A DNA stretch of 64,000 nucleotides from Rubrivivax sp. (GCA_019635315.1 JAHBZT010000002.1:372001-436000); one strand, 5' to 3'. Counted from the stretch's first letter, positions 43,046 to 51,783 are shown. Translations and numbers: made by a program. The notes: a model not told the origin generated them from the sequence alone.

Positions 43046-44782
43046 GTGGCCCTGGCCCCCAGTCCGGCCACCAGTCCGGCCACCAGTCCGGCCACCGGTC
43101 CGGCGAACAGTCCGGCCACCGGTCCGGCGAACAGTCCGGCCAGCAGTCCCGCCACCGGTCCGGCCACGCCGGCGCAGCTGGCCAAGGGCGCACTGCGCCG
43201 CCTGGCCCAGGCGCAGGCCGAGCCGACCCCCGAGAACTATGCCCGCGCCTATGCCGAGGAGGCCGGGCAGCCGCCTGCCGCCACGGGGCCTGCCGCGACG
43301 GCTGGCGAGGACCTGCGCGCCTGGGCCACGCTGGTCGAGCGGCTGGCGCGCAACCTGGACCGCGGTGGTCGCCAGTGGACCGCGGCGCGGCGCAAGGACA
43401 GCCTGAAGCGCGTCTTCGACGGCAGCCGCAGCGACCCGCAACGCCTGCTGCAGCGGCTGCAGTCGCTGCAGCAGGCCTGGGAGAGCGACAGCGATGCCGG
43501 CACCGTCTCGGAGCTGGGCGCGCTGGACGAGGCGGCACCGGCATCGGCCACCGCGGCCGCAGCGTCGGCACCGGACGCCGCGGGCGCCGGCCACTGGCCG
43601 CCGCTGGTCGCCGCGCTGCAGGGCACGCTGCAGGCGGCCTTGCCACCGGGCGAGCCGCGCGCCGTCGCGCTGGCCGACCGGCTGCAGGCCGCCGCCGGGC
43701 GTATCGCCTCCGCGGGTGCGACGGCCGACCTGGTCGACGAGGTCGCCGCGCTGTGCGACGAGGCGCGGCGCCTGCTCGGCCACCGCCACCACCTGGTCGA
43801 GCAACTGGCCGCGCTGTGCCGCGAGATGGGCGCCGGCCTGGCCGAGCTGGCCGAGGACGACAGCTGGGTGCGCGGCCAGTGCCAGGCGCTGGCGCAGCAG
43901 CTCGACGGCGAGCCCAGCGTGCGCGCCCTTCGCGCCGCCGCCACCCTGCTGGCCGAGACGCGCGGGCGCCAGCAGCAGCTGCGCGAGGAGCGGCGTGCCG
44001 CGCGCGACGCACTCAAGCGGCTGATCCAGGACATGCTGCGCGAGGTCGGCGACCTCGACCAGCAGGCCGGGCGCTTCAGCGACGCCACCGCCGCGCATGT
44101 GCAGGCCATCGAGCGCGCCGATTCGCTGGACGCGCTGGGCGGCGTCGTGCGCTCGCTGCTCGCCGACAGCCGCGCCTTGCAGCAGGCCGTGGGCCGCTCG
44201 CGCGAGCGCCTGCAGGCCGACCGCGCGCGCGCCGACGAGCTCGAGGCGCGCGTGCGCGAGCTGGAGTCCGAGCTGCGCCGCCTTTCCGACGAGGTCTCGA
44301 CCGACGCGCTGACCCAGGTCGCCAACCGGCGCGGGCTGGAGTCGGCCTTCGCGGCCGAGCGTGCGCGTGCCGAGCGCGAGCCGGCGGCGACGCTGGCGGT
44401 GGCGCTGATCGACATCGACAACTTCAAGAAGCTCAACGACAGCCTGGGCCATGCCGCCGGCGACCAGGCGCTGAAGGCGCTGGCCGCCACGGTGCGCGAG
44501 CGGCTGCGGCCGGTCGACCACCTGGCGCGCTTCGGCGGCGAGGAATTCGTCGTGCTGCTGCCCGGCACCCCGCTGGCCGACGCGCAGCAGGCGCTGACGC
44601 GGCTGCAGCGCGGCCTGACCGAGGCGCTGTTCCTGCACGACGGGCGCGAGGTCTTCGTGACCTTCTCCGCCGGCGTCACCGCCTGGCGGCCCGGCGAGGC
44701 GATGGCGGTGGCGCTGGAGCGCGCCGACGAGGCGCTGTACGAGGCCAAGCGCACCGGCAAGAACCGCACCTGCACCGCGTAG
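43046..44782 (+). CDS. GGDEF diguanylate cyclase with repetitive N-terminus
   Basis: 578 residues from GTG 43046, three bases after the previous stop. Residues 6-41 are a Ser-Pro-Ala-Thr repeat encoded by a 12-bp minisatellite. A long helical, coiled-coil region follows (to about 425, for example AVGRSRERLQADRARADELEARV), then the GGDEF domain with STDALTQVANRRGLE. The active site reads GGEEF at 497-501, and RPVD five residues earlier is a complete inhibitory I-site. It should make c-di-GMP with product feedback. An internal start after the repeat is possible, since the repeat is the only unusual part. Confidence 0.92.
   Translation: MALAPSPATSPATSPATGPANSPATGPANSPASSPATGPATPAQLAKGALRRLAQAQAEPTPENYARAYAEEAGQPPAATGPAATAGEDLRAWATLVERLARNLDRGGRQWTAARRKDSLKRVFDGSRSDPQRLLQRLQSLQQAWESDSDAGTVSELGALDEAAPASATAAAASAPDAAGAGHWPPLVAALQGTLQAALPPGEPRAVALADRLQAAAGRIASAGATADLVDEVAALCDEARRLLGHRHHLVEQLAALCREMGAGLAELAEDDSWVRGQCQALAQQLDGEPSVRALRAAATLLAETRGRQQQLREERRAARDALKRLIQDMLREVGDLDQQAGRFSDATAAHVQAIERADSLDALGGVVRSLLADSRALQQAVGRSRERLQADRARADELEARVRELESELRRLSDEVSTDALTQVANRRGLESAFAAERARAEREPAATLAVALIDIDNFKKLNDSLGHAAGDQALKALAATVRERLRPVDHLARFGGEEFVVLLPGTPLADAQQALTRLQRGLTEALFLHDGREVFVTFSAGVTAWRPGEAMAVALERADEALYEAKRTGKNRTCTA
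43060..43167 (+). repeat. 12-bp coding minisatellite, nine units
   Basis: Nine consecutive 12-base units related to CAGTCCGGCCAC (variants CGGTCCGGCGAA and CAGTCCCGCCAC), encoding S/G-P-A-T/N/S. The length is a multiple of three, so unit gain or loss changes protein length without breaking the frame. Confidence 0.9.
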
Positions 44783-44857
44783 CGGCGGGTGACGGGATTC
44801 GTCGGCCCAAGGGCAGAGTCGACCCCGGCCGGTGACGCTTTTCGTCACAACGTCGGC

Positions 44858-44885
44858 TCAAGGCCGCCCCTAGACTGGCCGAAAC
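44858..44885 (+). promoter_or_regulatory. Candidate FliA (sigma28) promoter of the 44931 gene
   Basis: TCAAG (44858) followed, 16 bases after TCAA, by GCCGAAAC at 44878-44885. It resembles the stronger promoters at 8738 and 10879 but the -10 is imperfect. A GTGACG/CGTCAC hairpin lies just upstream (about 44832-44848). The next gene begins 46 bases downstream. Confidence 0.45.
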
Positions 44886-44930
44886 CCCGTCCATGGGCCG
44901 GATCCCGCCGGCCGCGAGCGAACTGCCGCC

Positions 44931-45632
44931 ATGTCTGCCCTCCTGAAGCTGTTCGACCCGCTGCGGCAAGCGGCCGCCGCCTTCTTCCGCCACGACCTCG
45001 CGCTGCGGCGCGACGACAGCGGCGTGCACGTCGTGCTGGAGGAGCGCCCGGCGCCCGGCCAGCCGCGCCCGCCGACACGCGCCGAGGCCGCTGCCGCGAA
45101 GGAACAGGCCGAGCTGGCGCTGATCCGTGCGCAGCTCAAGGAACTGCTGGACGAGCTGCCGGAGACGCGGCAGACGATGCGCCACCTGGTCTTCGTCGAG
45201 CAGGCGCTGGCCAAGAAGGGGCTCAAGGCGCTGCGCAAGGTGCCGCTGGACGTGCTGCAGCGCGCGCTGGACCAGTTCGAGGGCCTGGTCACCAACTGGT
45301 CGCCCGAGGGGCTGGCCAACCTGCGCTCGAAGATGGCGGTGACCATCATCGACCGCGAGCACCAGGCCGCCGACGACGACAACGACGCCCACCGCACCGC
45401 CGCGGTGCTGGACCACGCGCCGCCGTCGCTGCCGCCCGAGCCGCTGCCCGACCGCAGCGAGGACGAGGCCCTGGCCGCCGCCTATGCCGCGCTGGGCAAC
45501 GCCGCGCCGGTGGCGGTGGAGGTCGAACTGCAGGGCGAGCTGGGCTCGCGCTCGGCGAAGGCGCTGGCCCGGCCGGTGCCGCGGGACGCCGGCCGCGCGC
45601 CCGAGATCCGCATCCACGAACTGCAGTCCTGA
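44931..45632 (+). CDS. Uncharacterised cytoplasmic protein
   Basis: 233 residues, not recognised. There is no signal peptide or membrane helix. The sequence begins MSALLKLFDPLRQAAAAFFRHDLALRRDD. It is helix-rich in the first 140 residues (AEAAAAKEQAELALIRAQLKE and VPLDVLQRALDQFEGLV), then acidic and Pro-rich and probably disordered (DDDNDAHRTAA ... PPSLPPEPLPDRSEDEALAAA). Codon use matches its neighbours. It stands alone between a diguanylate cyclase gene and a small membrane gene, behind a sigma28-like promoter, which suggests a motility-linked role; that is inference. Confidence 0.6.
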   Translation: MSALLKLFDPLRQAAAAFFRHDLALRRDDSGVHVVLEERPAPGQPRPPTRAEAAAAKEQAELALIRAQLKELLDELPETRQTMRHLVFVEQALAKKGLKALRKVPLDVLQRALDQFEGLVTNWSPEGLANLRSKMAVTIIDREHQAADDDNDAHRTAAVLDHAPPSLPPEPLPDRSEDEALAAAYAALGNAAPVAVEVELQGELGSRSAKALARPVPRDAGRAPEIRIHELQS

Positions 45633-45763
45633 GCGGCGGCGTCGCGGCCGCCGCCCGCCCTGGCGGCCGATTAACGGCCGAATAACGGTGCCCTCCTAAG
45701 GTCTCCTCACGTGCCCGATGCCGGGTGCGGCACCACCGGCCCCCGGGCCAGGAGGAGACCGCG

Positions 45764-46033
45764 ATGACCACCGTGGACCTGGTCGGCTGGCTGGCCGCCA
45801 CCCTCACGCTGCTGACCTTCGTGTGCTGCGACATGCGGCGCCTGCGCGTGCTGGCGATCTGCGCCAACGTCGCCTTCGTCGCCTACGGCGCCAGCGCCGA
45901 CCTGATGCCGGTGCTGGCGCTGCACCTGATGCTGGCCCCGGTCAACCTGTGGCGGCTGCGTGAACTGCACAGGCCGCGCCTGCAGGGCCCGGCGCCGGCC
46001 GAGGCGCCGGTCGTGGCGCGCGCGCCGCGCTGA
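45764..46033 (+). CDS. Small inner-membrane protein
   Basis: 89 residues with a strong GGAGGAG ribosome site seven bases before ATG 45764. Three hydrophobic stretches are likely (VGWLAATLTLLTFVCCD, VLAICANVAFVAYGASA, MPVLALHLMLAPVNLW), then a basic, Pro-rich cytoplasmic tail. It resembles small YgjV-like or half-sugar-transporter-like proteins only in outline, and no function is assigned. Upstream lie two 11-base direct repeats (45665-45686, GGCCGAWTAAC), which may be part of its promoter. Confidence 0.6.
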   Translation: MTTVDLVGWLAATLTLLTFVCCDMRRLRVLAICANVAFVAYGASADLMPVLALHLMLAPVNLWRLRELHRPRLQGPAPAEAPVVARAPR

Positions 46034-46062
46034 CGACGCCCTGGCCGGGGCATGATCGCGCC

Positions 46063-49000
46063 ATGGCTGCCCGCCCGCCGCCCGTCGCCGCGCCTGGCCG
46101 GCTGCGCCTGCACGGTGTACCGGCGCTGCATGCGGGCGGGCGCTGGCAGCCGCTGGAGCGCAAGGCGGCTGCCGCCCTGGCCTGGCTGGCGCTGGCCGGG
46201 CCGACACCGCGCCGGCGCCTGGCCGACCTGCTGTGGCCCGCCGCCAGCGAGGACGCGGCGCGCAACAGCCTGCGCCAGCTGCTGTTCAAGCTGCGCAAGG
46301 CCGCGGACGCGGCGCTGGTCGACGGCACCGAGCCGCTGCGCCTGGGCCAGGCCTGGACGGTGGAGCCGGTCGACGGTGAATTGCTGGCCGGCTGGACCTA
46401 CGACGACTGCCCGCAGTTCGACCACTGGCTGCGCGAGGCACGCGCGGCGTCCGAGCGGCAGCGCATGGATCACGCGCTGCAGGCCATCGACGCCGACCTC
46501 GAGGCCGGCGAGTTCGAGCGCGCGCTGGCCGCCAGCGCCGCGCTACTTCAGGCCGATGCGCTGTGCGAGCCCGTGCACCAGCGCCAGGTGCAGGCGCTGT
46601 ACCTGGCCGGCCGCACGCACGAGGCGCTTCAGGCCGCGCGCGGCGGCGTGCGCCTGTGGCGCGAGCGACTGGATGCCGAACCCTCGCCGACCTTCCTCCA
46701 GCTGCTGGCGACGGTGGAACGAGCGGCGGCGCAGGCGCCGGCACCTCAGCTGACGGTCGCCGTGCTGCGCCCGCCGCGCCTGGTGGGGCGGCAGCGCGAA
46801 CTCGAACTGCTGGCCGCTGCGCGCGCCAGCGGCCGCGTGGCGCTGGTGACCGGCGAACCCGGACAGGGCAAGTCGCGCCTGCTCGCCGAGCAGGCCGCCG
46901 CGGCAACGGGCTGGCGCGTGCTCGGCTGCCGTCCCGGCGATGCCGGCGTGCCCTTCGGCGCGCTGGCGCGCTGGCTGCGCGCCCTGCGTGCCGAGCTGCC
47001 GGCCGCCCTCGAGCCGTTGCCGGCCGCGCTGGCGCATGTGCTGCCGGAGTGCGCGCCCGCCGGCGCCGGCCGCGGCGGCGCCGGCATCGAGGCCGGCCTG
47101 GCCGAGGTGCTGGCCCGCGCCACCGGCGCCGGGCTCGCCGGCCTGGCGCTCGACGACCTGCACTTCGCCGACGCGGCCAGCCTCGAGCTGCTGGCGGCCT
47201 GCATGGAGGCCCCGTCGCTGTCGGCACTGCGCTGGACGCTGGCCCGGCGCCCGGCCGAGGGCGATCCGGCGCTGGACCGGCTGGCCGACCTGCTGCTGGA
47301 CGGCGGCCGCCTGGAGCCGGTGCGGCTGGAGCCGCTGGACGTCGCCGGCATGCGCGAACTGCTCGAGTCGCTGGCGCTGCCCGGCCTGGCCGGCGACGAA
47401 CTCGCCGCCGAGCTGTGGCGCGCCACCGGCGGCAATCCGATGTTCGCGCTGGAGACGCTCAAGGCGCTGATCCAGCAGGGGGTGCGCGCGGGCTCGCCGC
47501 TGCCGCGGCCGCCCAACGTCGCGGCGCTGGTCGAACGCCGGCTGCGCCAGCTCTCGGCCACCGCGCTGGCGCTGGCGCGCGTCGCGGCGCTCGCCGGGCC
47601 GGACTTCGACGCCACGCTGGCCGCCCATGTGCTGGCGCTGCCGGTGCTGGCGCTGGCCGATGCCTGGCAGGAACTCGAGGCGGCGCAGGTGCTGAAGGAC
47701 CAGGCCTTCGCGCACGACCTGATCTACGAGGCCACGCTGGCCTCGGTGCCGGCGCCGGTGCGGCGGCATGCGCGGCGCGGCATCGCCGAATACCTGGCCA
47801 CGCACGACGGCGAGCCGGCGCGCATCGCCGCGCACTGGCTGGCGGCCGGCGAGCCGGCGCGGGCCGCGCCGCACTTCGTGGCGGCCGGCCGGCGAGCGGA
47901 GGCCGCGGCGCGCTACGGCGAGGCCCGGCAGCTGCTGGAGGAGGCCGCGCGCTGCCACGAGCTGGCAGCCGACCCGGCCGCTGCCTTCGACACCCGACTG
48001 GCGCTGGCCGACCTGCTGATGGAGGCTGGCGGCTTCGCGGCGGCCCACCAGGTGCTCGATGCGCTGGCCAGCGGCGACGCGGACCCCGACCAGCGGCTGC
48101 GCCACGTGATGCAGCGCATGCACGTGCTGGTGCGCGACAGCCAGGGCGATGCGGCGGTGGCGCTGGGCGAGGGGGCCCTGGCCGACCCGCTGCTGCTGGA
48201 GGACGCGACGCCCCGGCGCGTCGCCGAGCTGCGCTGGACCCTGGCGACCTGCCTGCGCACCGCCGGCCGGGCCGAGGCCGCGCTGGCCCAGCTGGCGCTC
48301 GCCGAGCCGCTGCTGGCGCAGTCGCCCGACGCCACCTGGCGCTGCTGGTTCCACAGCCAGCGCGCGATCGCGCTGTCGCTTCTGGGGCAGGTCGGCGAGG
48401 CTTCGCGGTCCCAGGCGCAGTCCGTCGCCGCGGCGCGCGAGGTCGGCCGCCACCGCATGCTGGCCGGCTGCCTGCAGAACAGCGCCACGCTGGCCACCGC
48501 GGCCGGCCAGATCGTCGAGACCCTGGACCTGCTCGACGAATGCCTGTCGCTGATGGCCGAGAGCGGCGGCGCCGATGCCTTCACGCTGCACGTGCGCGTG
48601 CAGCGCGGGCGCGCGCTGGTCTGGCTGGGCCGCTACCGGGACGCGCTGGCCGTGCTGGAGCCGCTGGCCGACGGCGGGCCGGCGCTGCCGGGCCACAACC
48701 GGGCGCGCGTGCTGGCGGCGCTGGCCGAGCTGTGGACGCACCTCGGCCAGCCGGCGCGCTGCGACCGGATGATGGCGGCCATGGCTGCCGCGCCGGACGA
48801 CGACTTCGGGCGCCAGCTGAACGCATTGCTCGAGGAGGAGATCACCTGGCTCCGCCTGCGGCCGCCGGCGCCGGCGCTGGCGATCGCCTTCGAGCCCGCG
48901 CGCAACCCGACGGCCACGCACCTGGCGACGGCGCGGCTGCTCGCCTGGCGCCGGCAGCCCGAGCCCGGCGACCTCGAGGCGCTGCAGCGTGCGGGGGACG

Positions 49001-49350
49001 GCTGGCGCGCCCGCGGCGAGCAGGGGCATGCGCTGCTGGCGGACGTCATCGCCGCCGGCTGGGCCGCGCGCCGCGGCGACCGCGAGGCGGCGGCGCGCCA
49101 TGCCGCGCGTGCGCTGGAGAGCCTGCGCCGGCTGGGGGCGCCGGGCATCTACCGCCCCGGCCTGCACCTGGCGCTGGTCCGGGCCACCGACGAGGAGCCG
49201 GCGCTGCGCGAGCGCGCGCTGCGCGGCGGCGTCGAGTGGGTGCGCAACGTGGCGCGCTTTCACGTGCCGGAGGCCTACCGGTCGAGCTTCCTCGGCGAGA
49301 ACCGGGTCAACCGGGAACTGCTAGGACTGGCGGCGGCGAGCGGCGTCTGA
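46063..49350 (+). CDS. SARP/BTAD-type transcriptional regulator with ATPase and TPR domains
   Basis: 1095 residues. The N-terminus (about 10-95) is a winged-helix region of the OmpR/SARP kind (RKAAAALAWLALAGPTPRRRLADLLWPAASEDAARNSLRQ). It is followed by a bacterial transcriptional activator domain (about 105-225) including LEAGEFERALAASAALLQAD and VHQRQVQALYLAGRTHEAL. The central STAND/AAA ATPase has Walker A GEPGQGKSRLL at about 264 and Walker B LALDDLHFAD near 368. The C-terminal 500 residues are TPR-like helical repeats. Such proteins bind DNA and are switched by ligand and ATP. There is no LuxR-type HTH at the C-terminus. It stands alone and its target is unknown. Confidence 0.85.
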   Translation: MAARPPPVAAPGRLRLHGVPALHAGGRWQPLERKAAAALAWLALAGPTPRRRLADLLWPAASEDAARNSLRQLLFKLRKAADAALVDGTEPLRLGQAWTVEPVDGELLAGWTYDDCPQFDHWLREARAASERQRMDHALQAIDADLEAGEFERALAASAALLQADALCEPVHQRQVQALYLAGRTHEALQAARGGVRLWRERLDAEPSPTFLQLLATVERAAAQAPAPQLTVAVLRPPRLVGRQRELELLAAARASGRVALVTGEPGQGKSRLLAEQAAAATGWRVLGCRPGDAGVPFGALARWLRALRAELPAALEPLPAALAHVLPECAPAGAGRGGAGIEAGLAEVLARATGAGLAGLALDDLHFADAASLELLAACMEAPSLSALRWTLARRPAEGDPALDRLADLLLDGGRLEPVRLEPLDVAGMRELLESLALPGLAGDELAAELWRATGGNPMFALETLKALIQQGVRAGSPLPRPPNVAALVERRLRQLSATALALARVAALAGPDFDATLAAHVLALPVLALADAWQELEAAQVLKDQAFAHDLIYEATLASVPAPVRRHARRGIAEYLATHDGEPARIAAHWLAAGEPARAAPHFVAAGRRAEAAARYGEARQLLEEAARCHELAADPAAAFDTRLALADLLMEAGGFAAAHQVLDALASGDADPDQRLRHVMQRMHVLVRDSQGDAAVALGEGALADPLLLEDATPRRVAELRWTLATCLRTAGRAEAALAQLALAEPLLAQSPDATWRCWFHSQRAIALSLLGQVGEASRSQAQSVAAAREVGRHRMLAGCLQNSATLATAAGQIVETLDLLDECLSLMAESGGADAFTLHVRVQRGRALVWLGRYRDALAVLEPLADGGPALPGHNRARVLAALAELWTHLGQPARCDRMMAAMAAAPDDDFGRQLNALLEEEITWLRLRPPAPALAIAFEPARNPTATHLATARLLAWRRQPEPGDLEALQRAGDGWRARGEQGHALLADVIAAGWAARRGDREAAARHAARALESLRRLGAPGIYRPGLHLALVRATDEEPALRERALRGGVEWVRNVARFHVPEAYRSSFLGENRVNRELLGLAAASGV

Positions 49351-49360
49351 GGGCCTGACG

Positions 49361-49380
49361 CTGGCGGAAGCGGTGGGATT
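49361..49380 (-). repeat. Duplicate of the tRNA-Ser 3' end
   Basis: CTGGCGGAAGCGGTGGGATT is an exact copy of 49451-49470, which is the CCA end, acceptor strand and start of the T-arm of tRNA-Ser. The two copies lie 90 bases apart. The 70 bases between are not tRNA-like but hold a hairpin (49387-49411) and a GCGCAGCGCTGCGC palindrome. It could be a relic of integration or of a second tRNA copy. Confidence 0.8.
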
Positions 49381-49451
49381 GCCTGCACTCACGTCGCTGC
49401 GCGACATGAGTTCCGGCGCAGCGCTGCGCGCTGAACGAACCTTGCGGATGC

Positions 49452-49539
49452 TGGCGGAAGCGGTGGGATTCGAACCCACGAACGGTTGCCCGTTGCCGGT
49501 TTTCAAGACCGGTGCCTTCAACCACTCGGCCACGCTTCC
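49452..49539 (-). tRNA. tRNA-Ser (anticodon UGA)
   Basis: 88 bases including an encoded CCA. On the minus strand it starts GGAAGCG, pairs with CGCTTCC at the end, and has the long variable arm of a class II tRNA. The anticodon loop CTTGAAA gives TGA, reading UCA-type serine codons. T-loop GTTCGAATC is standard. Confidence 0.97.
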
Positions 49540-49557
49540 TGTAGCGGGATTGTGCCT

Positions 49558-50382
49558 TCAGCCCCCGGGCCGCTGCGCCTGCGCGCAGGGCACTTGAAAC
49601 ACCTCGCGCCGGCCGCCGTCCACGCGCACCGCGGTCAGCGGGCCGCCCCAGACGCAGCCGGTGTCCAGCGCCAGCAGGTCGGGCCGGGCGATCAGCCCCA
49701 GCGTGCTCCAGTGGCCGAAGGCCATCGGCACGCCCGCCGTGCGGCGCGACGGGACCTCGAACCACGGGCGGTGTCCGGGCGGTGCGGCGTCGGCGCCTTC
49801 CTTGGCCTTGAAGTCCAGCGTGCCGTCGTCGGTGCAAAAGCGCATGCGGGTCAGCGCATTGATCACGAAGCGCCAGCGCTCGGCGCCGGCCAGCGTGTCG
49901 TCCCAGCGCCGCGGCTCGTTGCCGTACATGCGCGGCAGGAAGTCGGCCAGGTCGGGGCCGCGCAGCAGCGCCGAGACCTCCCCGGCCAGCGCCAGCGTCC
50001 GCGCGGCGTCCCATTGCGGTGGCACGCCGGCGTGCACGCACAGCCAGCCGGCGAAGCGGGCGGCCAGCGGTCGCTGCCGCAGCCAGTCCAGCCAGGCGGC
50101 GCGGTCCGGCGCGGCCAGGATGTCGTGCACGGTGTCGCTGCGGTGCAGCGGACGCACGCCCTGCGCCACGGCCAGCAGGTGCAGGTCGTGGTTGCCCAGC
50201 AGGCAGGTCGCGGCGTCGCCCAGCGCGGCCAGGCGGCGCAGCACGGCCAGCGAGGCCGGCCCGCGGTTGACCAGGTCGCCCAGCACCAGCAGGCGGTCGC
50301 GCGAGGGCGAGAAGCCGACCGCGCCGAGCAGCCGGCCCAGCGCGTCGTCGCAGCCCTGCACGTCGCCGATCAGGTAGTCCAT
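49558..50382 (-). CDS. apaH: Symmetrical bis(5'-nucleosyl)-tetraphosphatase ApaH
   Basis: 274 residues, a metallophosphatase that splits diadenosine tetraphosphate into two ADP. The metal-binding motifs are in order: GDVQGC (residues 6-11), GDLVNRGP (about 35-42), GNHD (about 64-67), and the later His motifs VHAGVPPQWD and FGHWSTLG. The C-terminal LDTGCVWGG is typical of ApaH. It lies just downstream of tRNA-Ser on the same strand. Its start is divergent from the next gene with 96 bases between. Confidence 0.95.
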   Translation of the reverse strand: MDYLIGDVQGCDDALGRLLGAVGFSPSRDRLLVLGDLVNRGPASLAVLRRLAALGDAATCLLGNHDLHLLAVAQGVRPLHRSDTVHDILAAPDRAAWLDWLRQRPLAARFAGWLCVHAGVPPQWDAARTLALAGEVSALLRGPDLADFLPRMYGNEPRRWDDTLAGAERWRFVINALTRMRFCTDDGTLDFKAKEGADAAPPGHRPWFEVPSRRTAGVPMAFGHWSTLGLIARPDLLALDTGCVWGGPLTAVRVDGGRREVFQVPCAQAQRPGG

Positions 50383-50478
50383 GCGCCGATTCTGCCGGCC
50401 GTCGCGCGGGCCCGCCGGGGCCGTCTGCTAACCTTGATCCTGTTGCAACAGCACCCGGCCGCCGGCGCCGGGGCCTCG

Positions 50479-51783
50479 ATGGACATAGCCTTGCTGGTGT
50501 TCCTGATCCTGCTCAACGGCGCATTCGCGATGGCGGAGATGGGACTGACAGCGGCGCGCAAGGCGCGCCTGCAGGTGATGGTGGAGGCCCGCGAGGGGGG
50601 CGCCGAGGCGGCGATGGCCCTGCACGACGACCCCACGCGCTGGCTGTCGACGGTGCAGATCGGCATCACCTCGATCGGCCTGCTCAACGGCATCGTCGGC
50701 GAGGCCGCGTTCGCCCGGCCGCTCGCCGACTGGATGATCGAGCGCTTCGCGATCGGCGCGCAGGCGGCCAACATCGCGTCGACCGCCGGGGTGGTGATCC
50801 TGATCACCTACTTCACGATCATCTTCGGCGAGCTGGTGCCCAAGCGCATCGGCCAGATGTTCCCCGAGCCGGTGGCGCGGCTGGCGGCACGGCCGATGCT
50901 GTGGCTGTCGACGGCCACCAAGCCCTTCGTCGTGATGCTGTCCGCGTCGACGCAGGCCGTGCTGCGCGTGCTCGGCCTGGGCGGCAAGTCGCCGGGCGCC
51001 AGCGTCACCGAGGAGGAGATCGCCGCGCAGCTGGAGGAAGGCCTGGACGCCGGCGTCATCGAGGCCCAGGAGCACCAGATGGTGCGCAACGTGTTCCGCC
51101 TGGACGACCGCCAGATCGGCAGCATGATGATCCCGCGCGCCGAGATCGTCTGGCTGGACACCAGCGACACGCTGGAGGAACTGCTGGCGCGCATCGCCGA
51201 GAGCGGCCACACGCGCTACCCGGTGTGCCGGGGCTCGCTGGACGACGTGCAGGGCGTGCTCAGCGCCGCGCGGCTGCTGCAGCCGCTGGCGCGCGGCGAG
51301 CGCCCGCAGCTCGCCGACCACATGGAGCCGCCGGTCTTCGTGCCCGAGACGCTGTCGGGCATGGAGCTGCTGGAGCATTTCAAGCAGTCGGGCACCGACC
51401 TCGTCTTCGTCGTCGACGAATACGGCGCGGTTCAGGGCGTGATCACCGAGCGCGACCTGCTGGAGGCGATCACCGGCGAATTCGGCGCGCCCAGCGGCGA
51501 GGACGCCTGGGCCGTGCGGCGCGAGGACGGCAGCTGGCTGATGGACGGCCTGATCCCGGTGCCGGAGCTCAAGGACCGGTTGGAACTCAAGGAACTCCCG
51601 GAGGAGGACCGCGGCCGCTACAACACGCTGGCTGGCATGATCATGCTCCTGCTGGGCCGCCTGCCCAACACCGCCGACGCGGTGGAGTGGGCGGGCTGGC
51701 GCTTCGAGGTCGTCGACCTCGACGGCAAACGTGTCGACAAGGTGCTGGTCAGTGCCTTGCCCCCTTCCGGAGAAGCCTCTTGA
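50479..51783 (+). CDS. CorC/HlyC-family membrane protein with CNNM and CBS domains
   Basis: 434 residues. The N-terminal CNNM (DUF21) domain, residues about 1-190, has three to four membrane helices: MDIALLVFLILLNGAFAMAE, the conserved LTAARKARLQ, IGITSIGLLNGIVGE, and LITYFTIIFGELVPKRIG. A CBS pair follows (about 215-340; VRNVFRLDDRQIGSMMIPRAEI, VVDEYGAVQGVITERDLLEAITGE), then a C-terminal CorC_HlyC domain (about 355-430). Family members are linked to magnesium or cobalt efflux; the older name hemolysin is misleading. The stop overlaps the TTG start of the SapC-family gene. Confidence 0.9.
   Translation: MDIALLVFLILLNGAFAMAEMGLTAARKARLQVMVEAREGGAEAAMALHDDPTRWLSTVQIGITSIGLLNGIVGEAAFARPLADWMIERFAIGAQAANIASTAGVVILITYFTIIFGELVPKRIGQMFPEPVARLAARPMLWLSTATKPFVVMLSASTQAVLRVLGLGGKSPGASVTEEEIAAQLEEGLDAGVIEAQEHQMVRNVFRLDDRQIGSMMIPRAEIVWLDTSDTLEELLARIAESGHTRYPVCRGSLDDVQGVLSAARLLQPLARGERPQLADHMEPPVFVPETLSGMELLEHFKQSGTDLVFVVDEYGAVQGVITERDLLEAITGEFGAPSGEDAWAVRREDGSWLMDGLIPVPELKDRLELKELPEEDRGRYNTLAGMIMLLLGRLPNTADAVEWAGWRFEVVDLDGKRVDKVLVSALPPSGEAS

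Noticed and set aside
33796-44848. Long minus-strand open frames over the HDOD, multi-PAS kinase, GGDEF and EAL genes
   Set aside because: Shadow frames opposite well-supported signalling genes; no domain is recognisable in them.
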